NCBI GenBank assembly: GCA_030684415.1
Contig: JAUXNL010000376.1
Coordinates: 1 to 18,164, forward strand
Direction: 5' to 3'
DNA length: 18,164 bases
Source: Moraxellaceae bacterium
GTDB taxonomy: Bacteria; Pseudomonadota; Gammaproteobacteria; Pseudomonadales; Moraxellaceae
Every line of letters begins with the position of its first letter. Position 1 is the first letter of the stretch. The translations under genes were made by a program, and so were the position numbers. The notes beneath the pieces were generated by a model. That model was given only the letters and a program-made list of their open reading frames with translations. It was not told where the DNA came from and did no database searches. Below are positions 1-7,553 of the stretch, one piece after another.

Positions 1-1
1 G

Positions 2-607
2 GCGGGTGAAGAAGACGGTGTCGGCGCCGAGGGCGTGCTCGACCATTCGCAGCTCCTCACCGATCCGGAAGAAGCCGCGCAGTTCGTGAAAGACACCGGG
101 GTGGATGCGCTCGCGATTGCCATCGGCACCTCGCATGGCGCCTACAAATTCACGCGCCCGCCCACGGGCGACATTCTGGCCATCGACCGCATCAAGGAAA
201 TCCATGCGCGTATCCCGGGCACCCACCTCGTGATGCATGGCTCGTCCAGCGTCCCGCAGGACTGGCTGGCGGTGATCAACGAATACGGTGGCGACATAAA
301 AGAAACCTATGGTGTGCCGGTCGAGCAGATCGTCGAAGCTATCAAGCACGGCGTGCGCAAGGTCAATATCGATACCGACCTGCGTCTGGCAGCCACCGGC
401 GCCATCCGCCGTCACCTCGGCAAGAACCCCGCCGAGTTCGATCCGCGCAAGTACTTCAAGGACTCCATCACCGCCATGCGAGATGTCTGCATCGATCGCT
501 ACCAGGCCTTCGGCACAGCCGGGCAGGCCAGCAAGATTCGCGTGCAATCGCTGGAGGCCATGACCGACCGCTATGCGCGCGGCGAGCTTGTGCAAACTGT
601 GAGGTAA
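2..607 (+). CDS. fba: Class II fructose-1,6-bisphosphate aldolase, 3' part
   Basis: The frame is open from the window edge, so this is the C-terminal ~201 residues of a protein usually near 350. The enzyme interconverts fructose-1,6-bisphosphate with dihydroxyacetone phosphate and glyceraldehyde-3-phosphate in cytosolic glycolysis, gluconeogenesis or the Calvin cycle. Recognisable class II motifs are GTSHGAYKF (includes a metal-binding His), HGSSSVP (phosphate/cation-binding loop) and KVNIDTDLR (substrate-binding Asn/Asp). The C-terminal AGQASKIR stretch is typical of the CbbA/Fba subtype in Beta- and Gammaproteobacteria. The internal GTG at 35 is not the start, because coding similarity continues upstream (GAEGVLDHSQLLTDPEEAA). 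The gene ends in TAA and is followed 23 nt later by a strong terminator, which isolates it from the chemotaxis operon downstream. Family assignment is very secure; the subtype is inferred. Confidence 0.95.
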   Translation, partial: AGEEDGVGAEGVLDHSQLLTDPEEAAQFVKDTGVDALAIAIGTSHGAYKFTRPPTGDILAIDRIKEIHARIPGTHLVMHGSSSVPQDWLAVINEYGGDIKETYGVPVEQIVEAIKHGVRKVNIDTDLRLAATGAIRRHLGKNPAEFDPRKYFKDSITAMRDVCIDRYQAFGTAGQASKIRVQSLEAMTDRYARGELVQTVR

Positions 608-630
608 TTCACGCTTCTTCCCGTTGCATG

Positions 631-659
631 AAAAGGGCGCCTCAGGGCGCCCTTTTTTT
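631..659 (+). terminator. Intrinsic terminator after fba
   Basis: A perfect GC stem, GGGCGCC (635-641) with GGCGCCC (646-652), has a 4-nt loop. It is flanked by AAAA (631-634) and a 7-T run (653-659). This is a textbook rho-independent terminator that ends fba transcription. Confidence 0.93.
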
Positions 660-727
660 ATGCTCACGACCCCAGACCAGCGGCAATAAACGCTCCGTCA
701 GTGGTGACGACACAAATAGTCGCCCAA

Positions 728-748
728 TCAAAGGTGTACTACCTTTGA
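728..748. repeat. 8-bp inverted repeat in the chemotaxis leader
   Basis: TCAAAGGT (728-735) and ACCTTTGA (741-748) are perfect inverted copies separated by GTACT. The size suits a dimeric regulator's operator. It lies six bases upstream of the FNR-like box and about 140 bp upstream of the first chemotaxis gene. No regulator is identified. Confidence 0.5.
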
Positions 749-753
749 AGCAC

Positions 754-767
754 TTGACGCAGGTCAA
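754..767. promoter_or_regulatory. Candidate FNR/DNR (CRP-family) binding site
   Basis: TTGAC-GCAG-GTCAA is a perfect dyad of two TTGAC half-sites with a 4-nt spacer. It matches the TTGAT/C-N4-G/ATCAA layout used by FNR, ANR and DNR/NNR-type regulators of anaerobic and nitric-oxide responses. It is about 120 bp upstream of the first start of the chemotaxis operon. I could not place a convincing -10/-35 at a classical distance, so activation or repression cannot be decided. Its overlap with the 10-bp inverted repeat at 762-790 means part of the symmetry could belong to a different element. Confidence 0.45.
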
Positions 768-790
768 ATTTTATTAAAAGAAATTTGACC
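762..790. repeat. Perfect 10-bp inverted repeat, 9-nt spacer
   Basis: GGTCAAATTT (762-771) is mirrored exactly by AAATTTGACC (781-790), around an AT-rich 9-nt centre. It shares the GTCAA half of the FNR-like box. No T-run follows, so it is not an intrinsic terminator. It could be an operator or a leader RNA hairpin. Confidence 0.5.
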
Positions 791-885
791 GTTGCGCCAA
801 TGCAGGCCGGGTGAGCAGGCGCAGGCGAGGTTCGCATCTGCCGTTGTGACGCCCTTACAAGGATGGGAAGTGGGTCGGGGGAGTC

Positions 886-1332
886 ATGGCAGATTCAGGT
901 GCAGCAGTAGTGGCCGGCGTTGCGTCGGCCAGTGGTCGGCGCATGGTCATGCGGGTGCTGGTGGTGGATGACAGCGCCGCCGTGCGCCAGTACATGCTGG
1001 CCAAGCTTCGGCAACTTGCGGGCGACTCCTTCATTGTCGAGGCAGAGCAAGCGGCCTCCGGCGAAGAAGCCTTGGCGCTGGTCGAACAGCGTCCTTACGA
1101 TCTTGTCTTTCTGGATGTGGTCATGCCGGGGATGGGCGGGCATGAAGCCTGTCGCCGGATAAAAGCGGTGCGCAAGACCCGCGTTGCCATGCTCTCCAGC
1201 CTGAAATCGCAGGCCGACCACCAGCAGGGGCATATTGCCGGCTGCGACAACTACCTCACCAAGCCGCCACGAGACGAAGATCTCCAGGCCGTTTTGCGCA
1301 TCATGTACCTACGCAAATCCATTGCGTCCTGA
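886..1332 (+). CDS. CheY-like single-domain response regulator (first of two)
   Basis: A 148-residue receiver domain with no output domain. The acidic pocket is Asp28-Asp29 (VLVVDDS), the phospho-acceptor Asp77 (LVFLDVVMP), the Ser switch position 104 (AMLSS) and the conserved Lys126 (YLTKPP). It is therefore expected to take phosphate from the CheA encoded next. The start at 886 follows GGGGAG closely (3 nt). An alternative ATG at 943 or 949 would begin right at the core (MVMRVLVVDD) and remove a ~20-residue Ala/Gly-rich extension, so the true start is uncertain. It opens the operon and ends 14 nt before cheA. Whether it drives a flagellar motor, pili or another output cannot be told from sequence. 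Confidence 0.9.
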   Translation: MADSGAAVVAGVASASGRRMVMRVLVVDDSAAVRQYMLAKLRQLAGDSFIVEAEQAASGEEALALVEQRPYDLVFLDVVMPGMGGHEACRRIKAVRKTRVAMLSSLKSQADHQQGHIAGCDNYLTKPPRDEDLQAVLRIMYLRKSIAS

Positions 1333-1346
1333 GCCGGAGACTGTAC

Positions 1347-3488
1347 ATGGCCATGGATGAGGCACTGCGCGCGTTTCTGGTTGAAAGCACCGAAAACCTG
1401 GCGGCACTCGAAGAAGACCTGGTGTTGCTGGAGCGCAGCCCGCGCGACGCCGACATTCTGGCCCGGGTTTTCCGGGCCGTGCATACCGTCAAGGGCACGT
1501 GCGGCTTTTTTGGCTTTAACCGCATGGAGCGGCTGACGCATGTCGCCGAGGATGTGCTGGCGCAGTTGCGCGATGGCCACATTGCGCTCTCGCAAGTGCT
1601 GACCGGCACACTCTTTGAAATGATTGATGCCGTGCGCCACATGCTCGCGCGCATCGAGCAGCAGGGCGACGAAGGCGAAGAAGAATTTCCCGCACTGATA
1701 GACGCGTTTCATGCCGTGCTCGAAGGGCGCCATGTCGCCATGCCGGTAGCAGAGGCGCCCATGCCCTCCGACGATCCGGAGCGCCATGGTGTGGTGGCAG
1801 ATTCGGCCATTCGTGTCGATGTCGGCCTGCTCGACAAACTCATGAATGTTGTTGGTGAGCTGGTGCTGACCCGCAACCAGATTCTCCAGTACGCCGGCAA
1901 TCAGGCTGATCCCGCGCTCACCAGTGCCTCGCAGCGACTCAATCTCATCACGACCGAATTGCAAGAAGGCGTGATGAAAACCCGTATGCAGCCCATCAGC
2001 ACCGTGTGGAGTGCATTTCCACGGCTGGTGCGCGATCTGGAAGTGCACACTGGTAAAAAAGTCCGGCTTGAGCGCGAAGGCGGCGAGACCGAACTCGATC
2101 GCAGTCTTTTGCAGGCCATCAAAGACCCGCTGACGCATTTGCTGCGCAACGCAATTGATCATGGCCTGGAAACCCCCGCTGCACGCCAAAAAGCCGGCAA
2201 GCCGGAAACCGGTCTGTTGCTGCTGCGCGCGTTTCATGAAAGCGGTTATGTCATTGTCGATATCAGTGATGATGGTGCCGGGGTCGATATTGATGCCGTA
2301 CTCGATCGTGCGCTCACGCGCGGGCTGATTCGTCCGGAGCAAGCGGCCGGCATGAGCGAGCGCGACATCCTGCAACTGCTGTTTCTTCCCGGGTTTTCAA
2401 CCGCCGCTCAAGTCACCAATCTTTCCGGGCGCGGCGTCGGTCTGGATGTGGTGCGCAATAATGTGGAGCGTGTGGGCGGCTCGGTCGATATCCAGACGCG
2501 CCGGGGTGAAGGCACTTCGTTCAAGGTCAAGATCCCGCTCACACTGGCCATCATTCCCGCGCTCGTCACCACTTGCCATGACGAGCGCTACGCCATTCCC
2601 CAGGTCAATCTGCTCGAAATCGTGCGACTCGACGCCAGCGAACGGCGCCAGCGTATCGAGGCCGTGCATGAGTCGCGCGTATTCCGTCTGCGCGGAAAAT
2701 TGCTGCCGCTCGTGGATTTCCGCGAGGTGCTGCTGCTGCCGCAACGCAGTGATGAAAGCAGTGTGCACATCCTCGTGTTGCAGGCCGACAGTCGTTCCTT
2801 CGGTCTGATCGTGGACACCGTGCGCGATACCGAAGAAATCGTGGTCAAGCCGCTGGGCCGCCACTTCAAGAATGTGCCGTGTTTTGCGGGCGCCACCATC
2901 ATGGGCGATGGCCGCGTGGCGCTGATTCTCGATGCCGTGGCCATAGCGCAGCGCGCCCATGTGCTGGCTGATACGCAACAGGGGTCGGCATGGAAGCAGG
3001 CACAGGAAACGGTAGAGGCAAAAAACCACGATCGGCATTCCTTGCTGCTGTTTCGCATCGGCACGCAGGCGCAGGGCGCCATACCGCTGTCCAGTGTGCA
3101 ACGTCTGGAGGAATTCCCGGCGACGGCCATCGAGTATTCCTGCGGTGCCGAAGTCGTGCAGTACCGCAACATCATCCTGCCTTTGCTGCGCGTCACCCGT
3201 TTGCTAGAGGGCGGGCATGCCGATGTCTGGAAAGAAAGCCTGCAAGTGATTGTTCATGCCAGCGCAGAGGGTCTTGTCGGGCTGGTGGTCGATGGCATCG
3301 TCGATATTGTCGATACCGATGCCACGGCATTCATGAGTAAGCGCGGCAATGGAATCATCAAGGGATCCGCTGTGGTGCAAGGCCGTGTGACGGATCTCGT
3401 GGACACCGATGCGATTGTCCGTTTTGCAGAGCAGGCTCGCCGTACACAGGTTGCCATAGCAAAGGTGGAAGGAGGCAATGGTGAGTAA
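1347..3488 (+). CDS. cheA: Chemotaxis histidine kinase CheA with two C-terminal CheW-like domains
   Basis: 713 residues. The N-terminal HPt (P1) domain has phosphorylatable His46 in the HTVKG motif. A linker of only ~40 residues replaces the usual P2 CheY-docking domain. The P3 dimerisation helices start near residue 155 (VDVGLLDKLMNVVGELV). The P4 ATPase carries the N box (RNAIDHG, ~267-273), G1 (DDGAGVD, ~308-314), an F-box-like LFLPGFST and G2 (GRGVGLDVV, ~361-369). A P5/CheW-like regulatory domain spans ~398-535, and a second CheW-like domain spans ~563-705. The kinase phosphorylates CheY and CheB in response to the receptor array, in the cytoplasm. GGAG lies 7 nt before the ATG. The 3' end overlaps cheW by 11 nt. 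All catalytic boxes look intact. The second CheW module and the missing P2 are unlike the E. coli enzyme. Confidence 0.96.
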   Translation: MAMDEALRAFLVESTENLAALEEDLVLLERSPRDADILARVFRAVHTVKGTCGFFGFNRMERLTHVAEDVLAQLRDGHIALSQVLTGTLFEMIDAVRHMLARIEQQGDEGEEEFPALIDAFHAVLEGRHVAMPVAEAPMPSDDPERHGVVADSAIRVDVGLLDKLMNVVGELVLTRNQILQYAGNQADPALTSASQRLNLITTELQEGVMKTRMQPISTVWSAFPRLVRDLEVHTGKKVRLEREGGETELDRSLLQAIKDPLTHLLRNAIDHGLETPAARQKAGKPETGLLLLRAFHESGYVIVDISDDGAGVDIDAVLDRALTRGLIRPEQAAGMSERDILQLLFLPGFSTAAQVTNLSGRGVGLDVVRNNVERVGGSVDIQTRRGEGTSFKVKIPLTLAIIPALVTTCHDERYAIPQVNLLEIVRLDASERRQRIEAVHESRVFRLRGKLLPLVDFREVLLLPQRSDESSVHILVLQADSRSFGLIVDTVRDTEEIVVKPLGRHFKNVPCFAGATIMGDGRVALILDAVAIAQRAHVLADTQQGSAWKQAQETVEAKNHDRHSLLLFRIGTQAQGAIPLSSVQRLEEFPATAIEYSCGAEVVQYRNIILPLLRVTRLLEGGHADVWKESLQVIVHASAEGLVGLVVDGIVDIVDTDATAFMSKRGNGIIKGSAVVQGRVTDLVDTDAIVRFAEQARRTQVAIAKVEGGNGE

Positions 3489-3942
3489 GGAAGCGCTGTA
3501 TTGCACTTTTTATGTGGGCGAGCAGTTTTACGGCATGCCGGTCAACGACGTGCAGGAAGTGTTGCAGGCGCAACCACTGACCCGCGCTCCGTTGGCGCCG
3601 CCCGCTGTGGCTGGCCTGATGAATCTTCGTGGCCAGATTGTGACCGCGGTCGACGTGCGCCGTGTCATGCGCATGGCGGTCGGCGCCAGCCAGGAAGACA
3701 GCATGAATGTGGTCATTCGCCACGACAACAGTGAAGTCAGTCTGCTGGTTGATCGTATTGGTGATGTGATGACCGTAGATGAAGAAAAAGTCGAGCAGCC
3801 GCCGGAAACTCTCAAGGGTGTGGCGCGCGAATTCATTCGCGGAATTTTTCCGCGTGAAGATGGCTTGCTGCTGCTGATTGATGTGCACCGAATGCTGAAT
3901 GATGACGCATGCCTGCGGGCAACCGCAGGGTCAGAACAATAA
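3478..3942 (+). CDS. cheW: CheW receptor-kinase coupling protein
   Basis: A 154-residue single CheW domain, the usual size. The opening strand (YCTFYVGEQFYGMPVNDVQEVL), the central VAGLMNLRGQIVTAVDVRRVM and the later SLLVDRIGDVMTV are hallmark CheW segments. It bridges chemoreceptors to CheA. The start overlaps the end of cheA. AAGGAGG (3469-3475) is only 2 nt from the ATG at 3478 but 5 nt from the in-frame GTG at 3481, so translation may begin at GTG 3481 with one residue fewer. It lies directly before the receptor gene, as expected for a dedicated array. Confidence 0.94.
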   Translation: MVSKEALYCTFYVGEQFYGMPVNDVQEVLQAQPLTRAPLAPPAVAGLMNLRGQIVTAVDVRRVMRMAVGASQEDSMNVVIRHDNSEVSLLVDRIGDVMTVDEEKVEQPPETLKGVAREFIRGIFPREDGLLLLIDVHRMLNDDACLRATAGSEQ

Positions 3943-3968
3943 AACCGGAAGGAAACAGGGAGACTCAC

Positions 3969-5948
3969 ATGAGCGGCCAGGAATCAAAGTCGATTTTCGA
4001 GCGCATTGGCGGAACACCTGCCATCGAAGCCACCGTCACGGAATTTTATGAGCGGGTGCTCAATGACGACACGCTGGCCCGTTACTTCAAGGCCAAACGC
4101 ATGCCCTACCTGAAGAAAATGCAGGTGGATTTTTTCACCCAGGCCTTGGGCGGCGGCGAGGTTTACAAAGGTCTTTCCATGAAAGACGCCCATGCGCGTC
4201 TGTCGGTTACGCCCGAGCAGTTTGGTCGTGTGGCCATGCATCTCAAAGATACGCTTCAGCATCTGGGCGTAGGAGCGGGGCTGGTGGACGAGGTGATGAC
4301 GGCAGTGGGCGGGCTTGCCGACCAGATTGTGGGTGGCAGCGCCAAGCCGGCGGAAGTGTCGGAGTCGGCGGCGATTGCGCGTGATCTGGGTCTGAATCAG
4401 GACAAGACCGATGATTTGCTGGGCGAGTTGTCGGGCATGCGCGGTATTGTGGACAGCTTGCAAACCAATGTTTTCGTGGCCAGCACCGATCTGTACATCG
4501 TGTACATCAATCCGCGTGCGCTCGAAACCTTGCGCACGATTGCGGCCCCGATCCAGCAGGCCTTCGGCGTGCGCTTCGAAGACATTCTCAATGGCCATAT
4601 TCACCGCTTCCATCGCGACCCCAAACGCGTTGAAGGCATTTTGCGCAGTCCGAACGTATTGCCGCATTCCGCTGACTTCACCTTTGGCGGCGTTACCCTG
4701 CGCACCCGCATCAACGCGGTTTACAACGGCACCCGGAAATTGGTCGGCTATACCGTGTGCTGGGAAGACGTGACCGCCGAGCTGGCCCAGAAAAATGAAA
4801 TCCAGCGCCTGACCAATATGGTCGAGCAGATGCCGACAAACGTTTTCTTGTGCGATCTGGATCTGACGGTGGTGTACATCAATCCAGCGGCGCAGCGCAC
4901 GTTGTCGAAGATCGAGAAGTACATCAATGTCAAAGCCGTCGACATGGTGGGCACCAACATCGACGTGTTCCACAAGAATCCGGCGCATCAGCGCCGCATA
5001 CTGGCCGACCCGAAAAACCTGCCGCACCGCACCGTGATTACGGTGGGGCCGGAAAAACTGGATCTGCTGGTCAGTGCCATCATCGATGCTCAAGGCAATT
5101 ACATCGGCCCGATGCTGACCTGGGAAATCATCACGGAAAAAGTCACGCTGGAAGAACGCATCCGCGAGTCGGTCGGCATTATTGCCACGTCATCTGACGC
5201 GATGATCAATACCAGCGGGCAGATGTCGTCGTTTGCCGCCGAAGCGTCTGTGCAGGCCAATTCTGTGGCGACCGCCGCAGAAGAAATCAACAAGAGCGTG
5301 CAGGCCGTTTCCAGCGGTATCGAAGAAATGGGGTCGAGCATCAAGGAAATCGCCAAGAATGCTAACGATGCCGCGCGCGTGGCCGATGAGGCAGTGCGTA
5401 TTGCCGAAGGCACCAATACCACCATCAGCAACCTGGGTTTGAGTAGCGGTGAAATCGGCAAAGTCATCAAGGTGATTACCGGTATTGCACAGCAAACCAA
5501 CCTGCTGGCCTTGAACGCCACTATCGAAGCGGCTCGTGCCGGTGAAGCTGGGCGCGGGTTTGCCGTGGTGGCCAACGAGGTCAAGGAGCTGGCGAAGGAA
5601 ACCGCACGCGCCACCGAAGACATCGGCCAGAAAATCGAAGCCATTCAAGGTGGGGTGAAAGGCGCGGTCGACGGCATCGCCCGTATCAGCGAAGTGATTC
5701 ATCACATTAGTCAGGTGCAAGGCTCGATTGCCTCCGCAGTCGAGGAGCAAACGATTACCTCCAACGAAATTGCCCGCCGCGTGATGGAGGCGGCCAAAGG
5801 CACGGATGACATTGCGCGCAGCATTACCAGTGTGGCGACCGCCGCCGGCAGCACCAGTGAAGGTGCGGCCAGCACGCGCGAGGCGGCAAGTGAGCTGGCC
5901 AAGATGGCGGCTGACCTGCAAGACCTCACGGCCACCAAGCGCAATTGA
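3969..5948 (+). CDS. Soluble chemoreceptor: truncated haemoglobin - PAS - PAS - MCP signalling domain
   Basis: 659 residues from the ATG at 3969, chosen because GGGAG (3958-3962) precedes it by 6 nt; an ORF from 3909 would add 20 unlikely residues. Residues ~8-121 resemble group I truncated haemoglobin (TrHbN). Tyr27 fits B10, Gln52 fits E11 before VDFF, the ALGG turn follows, and His75 in MKDAHARLSV fits the proximal F8 haem ligand. PAS 1 covers ~157-270 and PAS 2 ~283-390 (GTNIDVFHKNPAHQRRIL). The rest is a methyl-accepting coiled coil with the conserved hairpin tip (QQTNLLALNATIEAARAGE, near 507). No hydrophobic membrane span and no C-terminal NWETF-type tail is visible. It should sit in a cytoplasmic array with the neighbouring CheA/CheW, adapted by CheR/CheB. 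O2 or NO is inferred as ligand from the globin. Canonical globin-coupled sensors use a different globin class. Confidence 0.9.
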   Translation: MSGQESKSIFERIGGTPAIEATVTEFYERVLNDDTLARYFKAKRMPYLKKMQVDFFTQALGGGEVYKGLSMKDAHARLSVTPEQFGRVAMHLKDTLQHLGVGAGLVDEVMTAVGGLADQIVGGSAKPAEVSESAAIARDLGLNQDKTDDLLGELSGMRGIVDSLQTNVFVASTDLYIVYINPRALETLRTIAAPIQQAFGVRFEDILNGHIHRFHRDPKRVEGILRSPNVLPHSADFTFGGVTLRTRINAVYNGTRKLVGYTVCWEDVTAELAQKNEIQRLTNMVEQMPTNVFLCDLDLTVVYINPAAQRTLSKIEKYINVKAVDMVGTNIDVFHKNPAHQRRILADPKNLPHRTVITVGPEKLDLLVSAIIDAQGNYIGPMLTWEIITEKVTLEERIRESVGIIATSSDAMINTSGQMSSFAAEASVQANSVATAAEEINKSVQAVSSGIEEMGSSIKEIAKNANDAARVADEAVRIAEGTNTTISNLGLSSGEIGKVIKVITGIAQQTNLLALNATIEAARAGEAGRGFAVVANEVKELAKETARATEDIGQKIEAIQGGVKGAVDGIARISEVIHHISQVQGSIASAVEEQTITSNEIARRVMEAAKGTDDIARSITSVATAAGSTSEGAASTREAASELAKMAADLQDLTATKRN

Positions 5949-6012
5949 TGCAAACCGACGCACAGCGACATGAACGCAACGACGCAGATCGACGCACAAC
6001 AGGAGGTGTGTC

Positions 6013-6441
6013 ATGCCACGAGCACTGGTGATTGATGATTCGCGCGCCATGCGTATCTTGCTGGGCGATACCTTGCGCGCCATCGGTTACGAAGTAGACG
6101 AAGCCGAGAACGGCAGTGCGGCCGTTTTGCGTCTGGACGATGGTCTGGCGCGCGAAGTCGCACTGGTGGACTGGAACATGCCCGTGATGAACGGGCTGGA
6201 GTTCATTCGCACGGTGCGCGCGGACAACCGCTTCCGTGCGCTGCGGCTGTTGGTCATCACCAGCGAAACCGAAGCCGAGCAGGTGATGGTGGCGCTGTCG
6301 GCGGGCGCCGATGAATACCTCATGAAACCGTTCACGCGCGAAACCCTGGTCAGCAAGCTGGAGATGCTGGGGCTGGTGTCATACGAGCCGCACGAGCCAC
6401 ATGAGCCGCACGAGCCACACGAGTCGTCGGGGATGGCATGA
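6013..6441 (+). CDS. CheY-like response regulator with (EPH)4 tail (second of two)
   Basis: 142 residues. The receiver has Asp8-Asp9 (LVIDDS), phospho-acceptor Asp53 (VALVDWNMP), Thr83 (LLVITSET) and Lys105 (YLMKPF), all canonical. AGGAGGT (6001-6007) lies 5 nt before the ATG. The receiver fold ends near residue 121. The last ~18 residues contain EPH repeated four times, encoded by a 9-nt tandem DNA repeat. The stop overlaps the cheB start as ATGA, so the two are translationally coupled. It closely resembles true CheY proteins and is the likelier motor-type output of the two regulators, but that is an inference. Confidence 0.92.
   Translation: MPRALVIDDSRAMRILLGDTLRAIGYEVDEAENGSAAVLRLDDGLAREVALVDWNMPVMNGLEFIRTVRADNRFRALRLLVITSETEAEQVMVALSAGADEYLMKPFTRETLVSKLEMLGLVSYEPHEPHEPHEPHESSGMA
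6385..6420 (+). repeat. 9-nt tandem repeat x4 inside the second cheY-like gene
   Basis: Four copies of GAGCC(G/A)CA(C/T) run head to tail, arranged as two 18-nt copies differing at one base. They encode Glu-Pro-His four times at residues 125-136. Because the unit is a multiple of three, copy-number change would lengthen or shorten the tail without a frameshift. Confidence 0.9.
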
Positions 6442-7553
6442 CGCCGGTGCGCGTGTTCATTGTCGATGACACGGCCGTTGTTCGCCGTTTGCTGACGCAG
6501 ATTCTGGAAGAAGAGCGCGACATGCTGGTGGTGGGCACGGCCGCCAATGGTGCTGAAGCCATGCAGCGGCTGCCGCGTGTCGAGCCCGACATCGTCATTC
6601 TCGATATCGAAATGCCCGACATGAACGGGCTGGAGATGCTCAAGGTCTTGCGCGCCTCGGGCTCGGCTTTGCCGGTGCTGGTCTTCAGCACCGTTACCGA
6701 GCGCGGTGCCATGGTCACGATTGATGCCTTGCTCCTGGGCGCCAATGATTATGTGACCAAGCCCTCCATGCTCGGCAGTGCAGCGGCGGCGCGTGAACAC
6801 ATCCGGCAAATGCTCGTGCCGCGCTTGCGTCAGTTGCTCGGCCGGCAGCCGCCTGTGCCAACTCCCTCGCCGTCATCTGCACCGTCATCTGCGCCGGTGC
6901 GGCTCTCGCCTTTGTTGCGCGGGCATCTGCCCGATCTGCCGCCCGGCCCGGTGGATGTTGTCGTGATCGGCGTGTCGACAGGCGGCCCTAATGCGCTCAG
7001 TGAATTGATGCCACGTCTGCCCGCCAACCTGCCGGTGCCGCTGTTGGTGGTACAACACATGCCGGCATTTTTCACCCGCGCGCTGGCCTTGCGTCTTGAT
7101 GCGGTGTCGGCCTTGCAAGTGTGCGAGTGCACGGCGCCCTTGCGCCTGGAGCCGGGGCGGGTGGTGCTGGCCACCGGCGGCCGGCACATGGTGATCGAGC
7201 GCGAGGGTGACGACGTGCTGGCGCGGCCAGACGATGCGCCGGCCGAGAATTTTTGCCGGCCGGCCGCCGATGTGCTGTTCCGTTCGGCCGTGGAGAGTTA
7301 TGGCGCGCGGGTGCTCGGCATCGTGCTCACGGGAATGGGGCAGGATGGCGAGGCCGGTTCGCGCGCCATTCGCGAACGCGGTGGCCATGTGCTTGTGCAA
7401 GACCGCGCCAGTTGCGTGGTCTGGGGCATGCCGGCGGCCGTGGAGCAGGCCGGCCTGGCCAGCAAGGTGGTGCCGTTGGCCGAAATGGCGGCGGAAATCG
7501 TTGCGCGGGTGTCGGTGTCGCGGCCGTGGTACGAGGCGGTGGTCAACCCATGA
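6438..7553 (+). CDS. cheB: Chemoreceptor glutamate methylesterase/deamidase CheB
   Basis: 371 residues. The N-terminal receiver has Asp10-Asp11 and phospho-acceptor Asp56 (VILDIEMPDMNG). The C-terminal methylesterase has catalytic Ser180 (GVSTGGP), His207 (QHMPAFF) and Asp303 (LTGMGQDG). It removes methyl groups from receptor glutamates and can deamidate receptor glutamines; phosphorylation by CheA activates it. The interdomain linker is Pro/Ser-rich and holds a 12-nt direct repeat (6870-6881 and 6882-6893). Both ends overlap neighbours by 4 nt (ATGA), coupling it to cheY and cheR. Length and catalytic residues are normal, so it should be active on the adjacent receptor. Confidence 0.97.
   Translation: MTPVRVFIVDDTAVVRRLLTQILEEERDMLVVGTAANGAEAMQRLPRVEPDIVILDIEMPDMNGLEMLKVLRASGSALPVLVFSTVTERGAMVTIDALLLGANDYVTKPSMLGSAAAAREHIRQMLVPRLRQLLGRQPPVPTPSPSSAPSSAPVRLSPLLRGHLPDLPPGPVDVVVIGVSTGGPNALSELMPRLPANLPVPLLVVQHMPAFFTRALALRLDAVSALQVCECTAPLRLEPGRVVLATGGRHMVIEREGDDVLARPDDAPAENFCRPAADVLFRSAVESYGARVLGIVLTGMGQDGEAGSRAIRERGGHVLVQDRASCVVWGMPAAVEQAGLASKVVPLAEMAAEIVARVSVSRPWYEAVVNP

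Noticed and set aside
772..777. TATTAA as the -10 box of the chemotaxis promoter
   Set aside because: The nearest -35-like elements stand at unsuitable distances: TTGACG gives 12 bp and TTGAAG 21 bp.
1251..2375. 374-codon open frame on the - strand opposite cheA
   Set aside because: A shadow of cheA; the + strand encodes all CheA catalytic boxes.
3909..3968. Longer start for the chemoreceptor
   Set aside because: It would overlap the end of cheW, add 20 basic residues ahead of the globin and lacks a ribosome site, while ATG 3969 has GGGAG at proper spacing.
3984..5093. 369-codon open frame on the - strand opposite the chemoreceptor
   Set aside because: Antisense to the globin and PAS coding region, His/Gln-rich composition typical of shadow frames, no motif.
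7253..7549. N-terminal extension of CheR
   Set aside because: It is read-through in a second frame of cheB. CheR similarity begins at the ATG at 7550, which overlaps the cheB stop.
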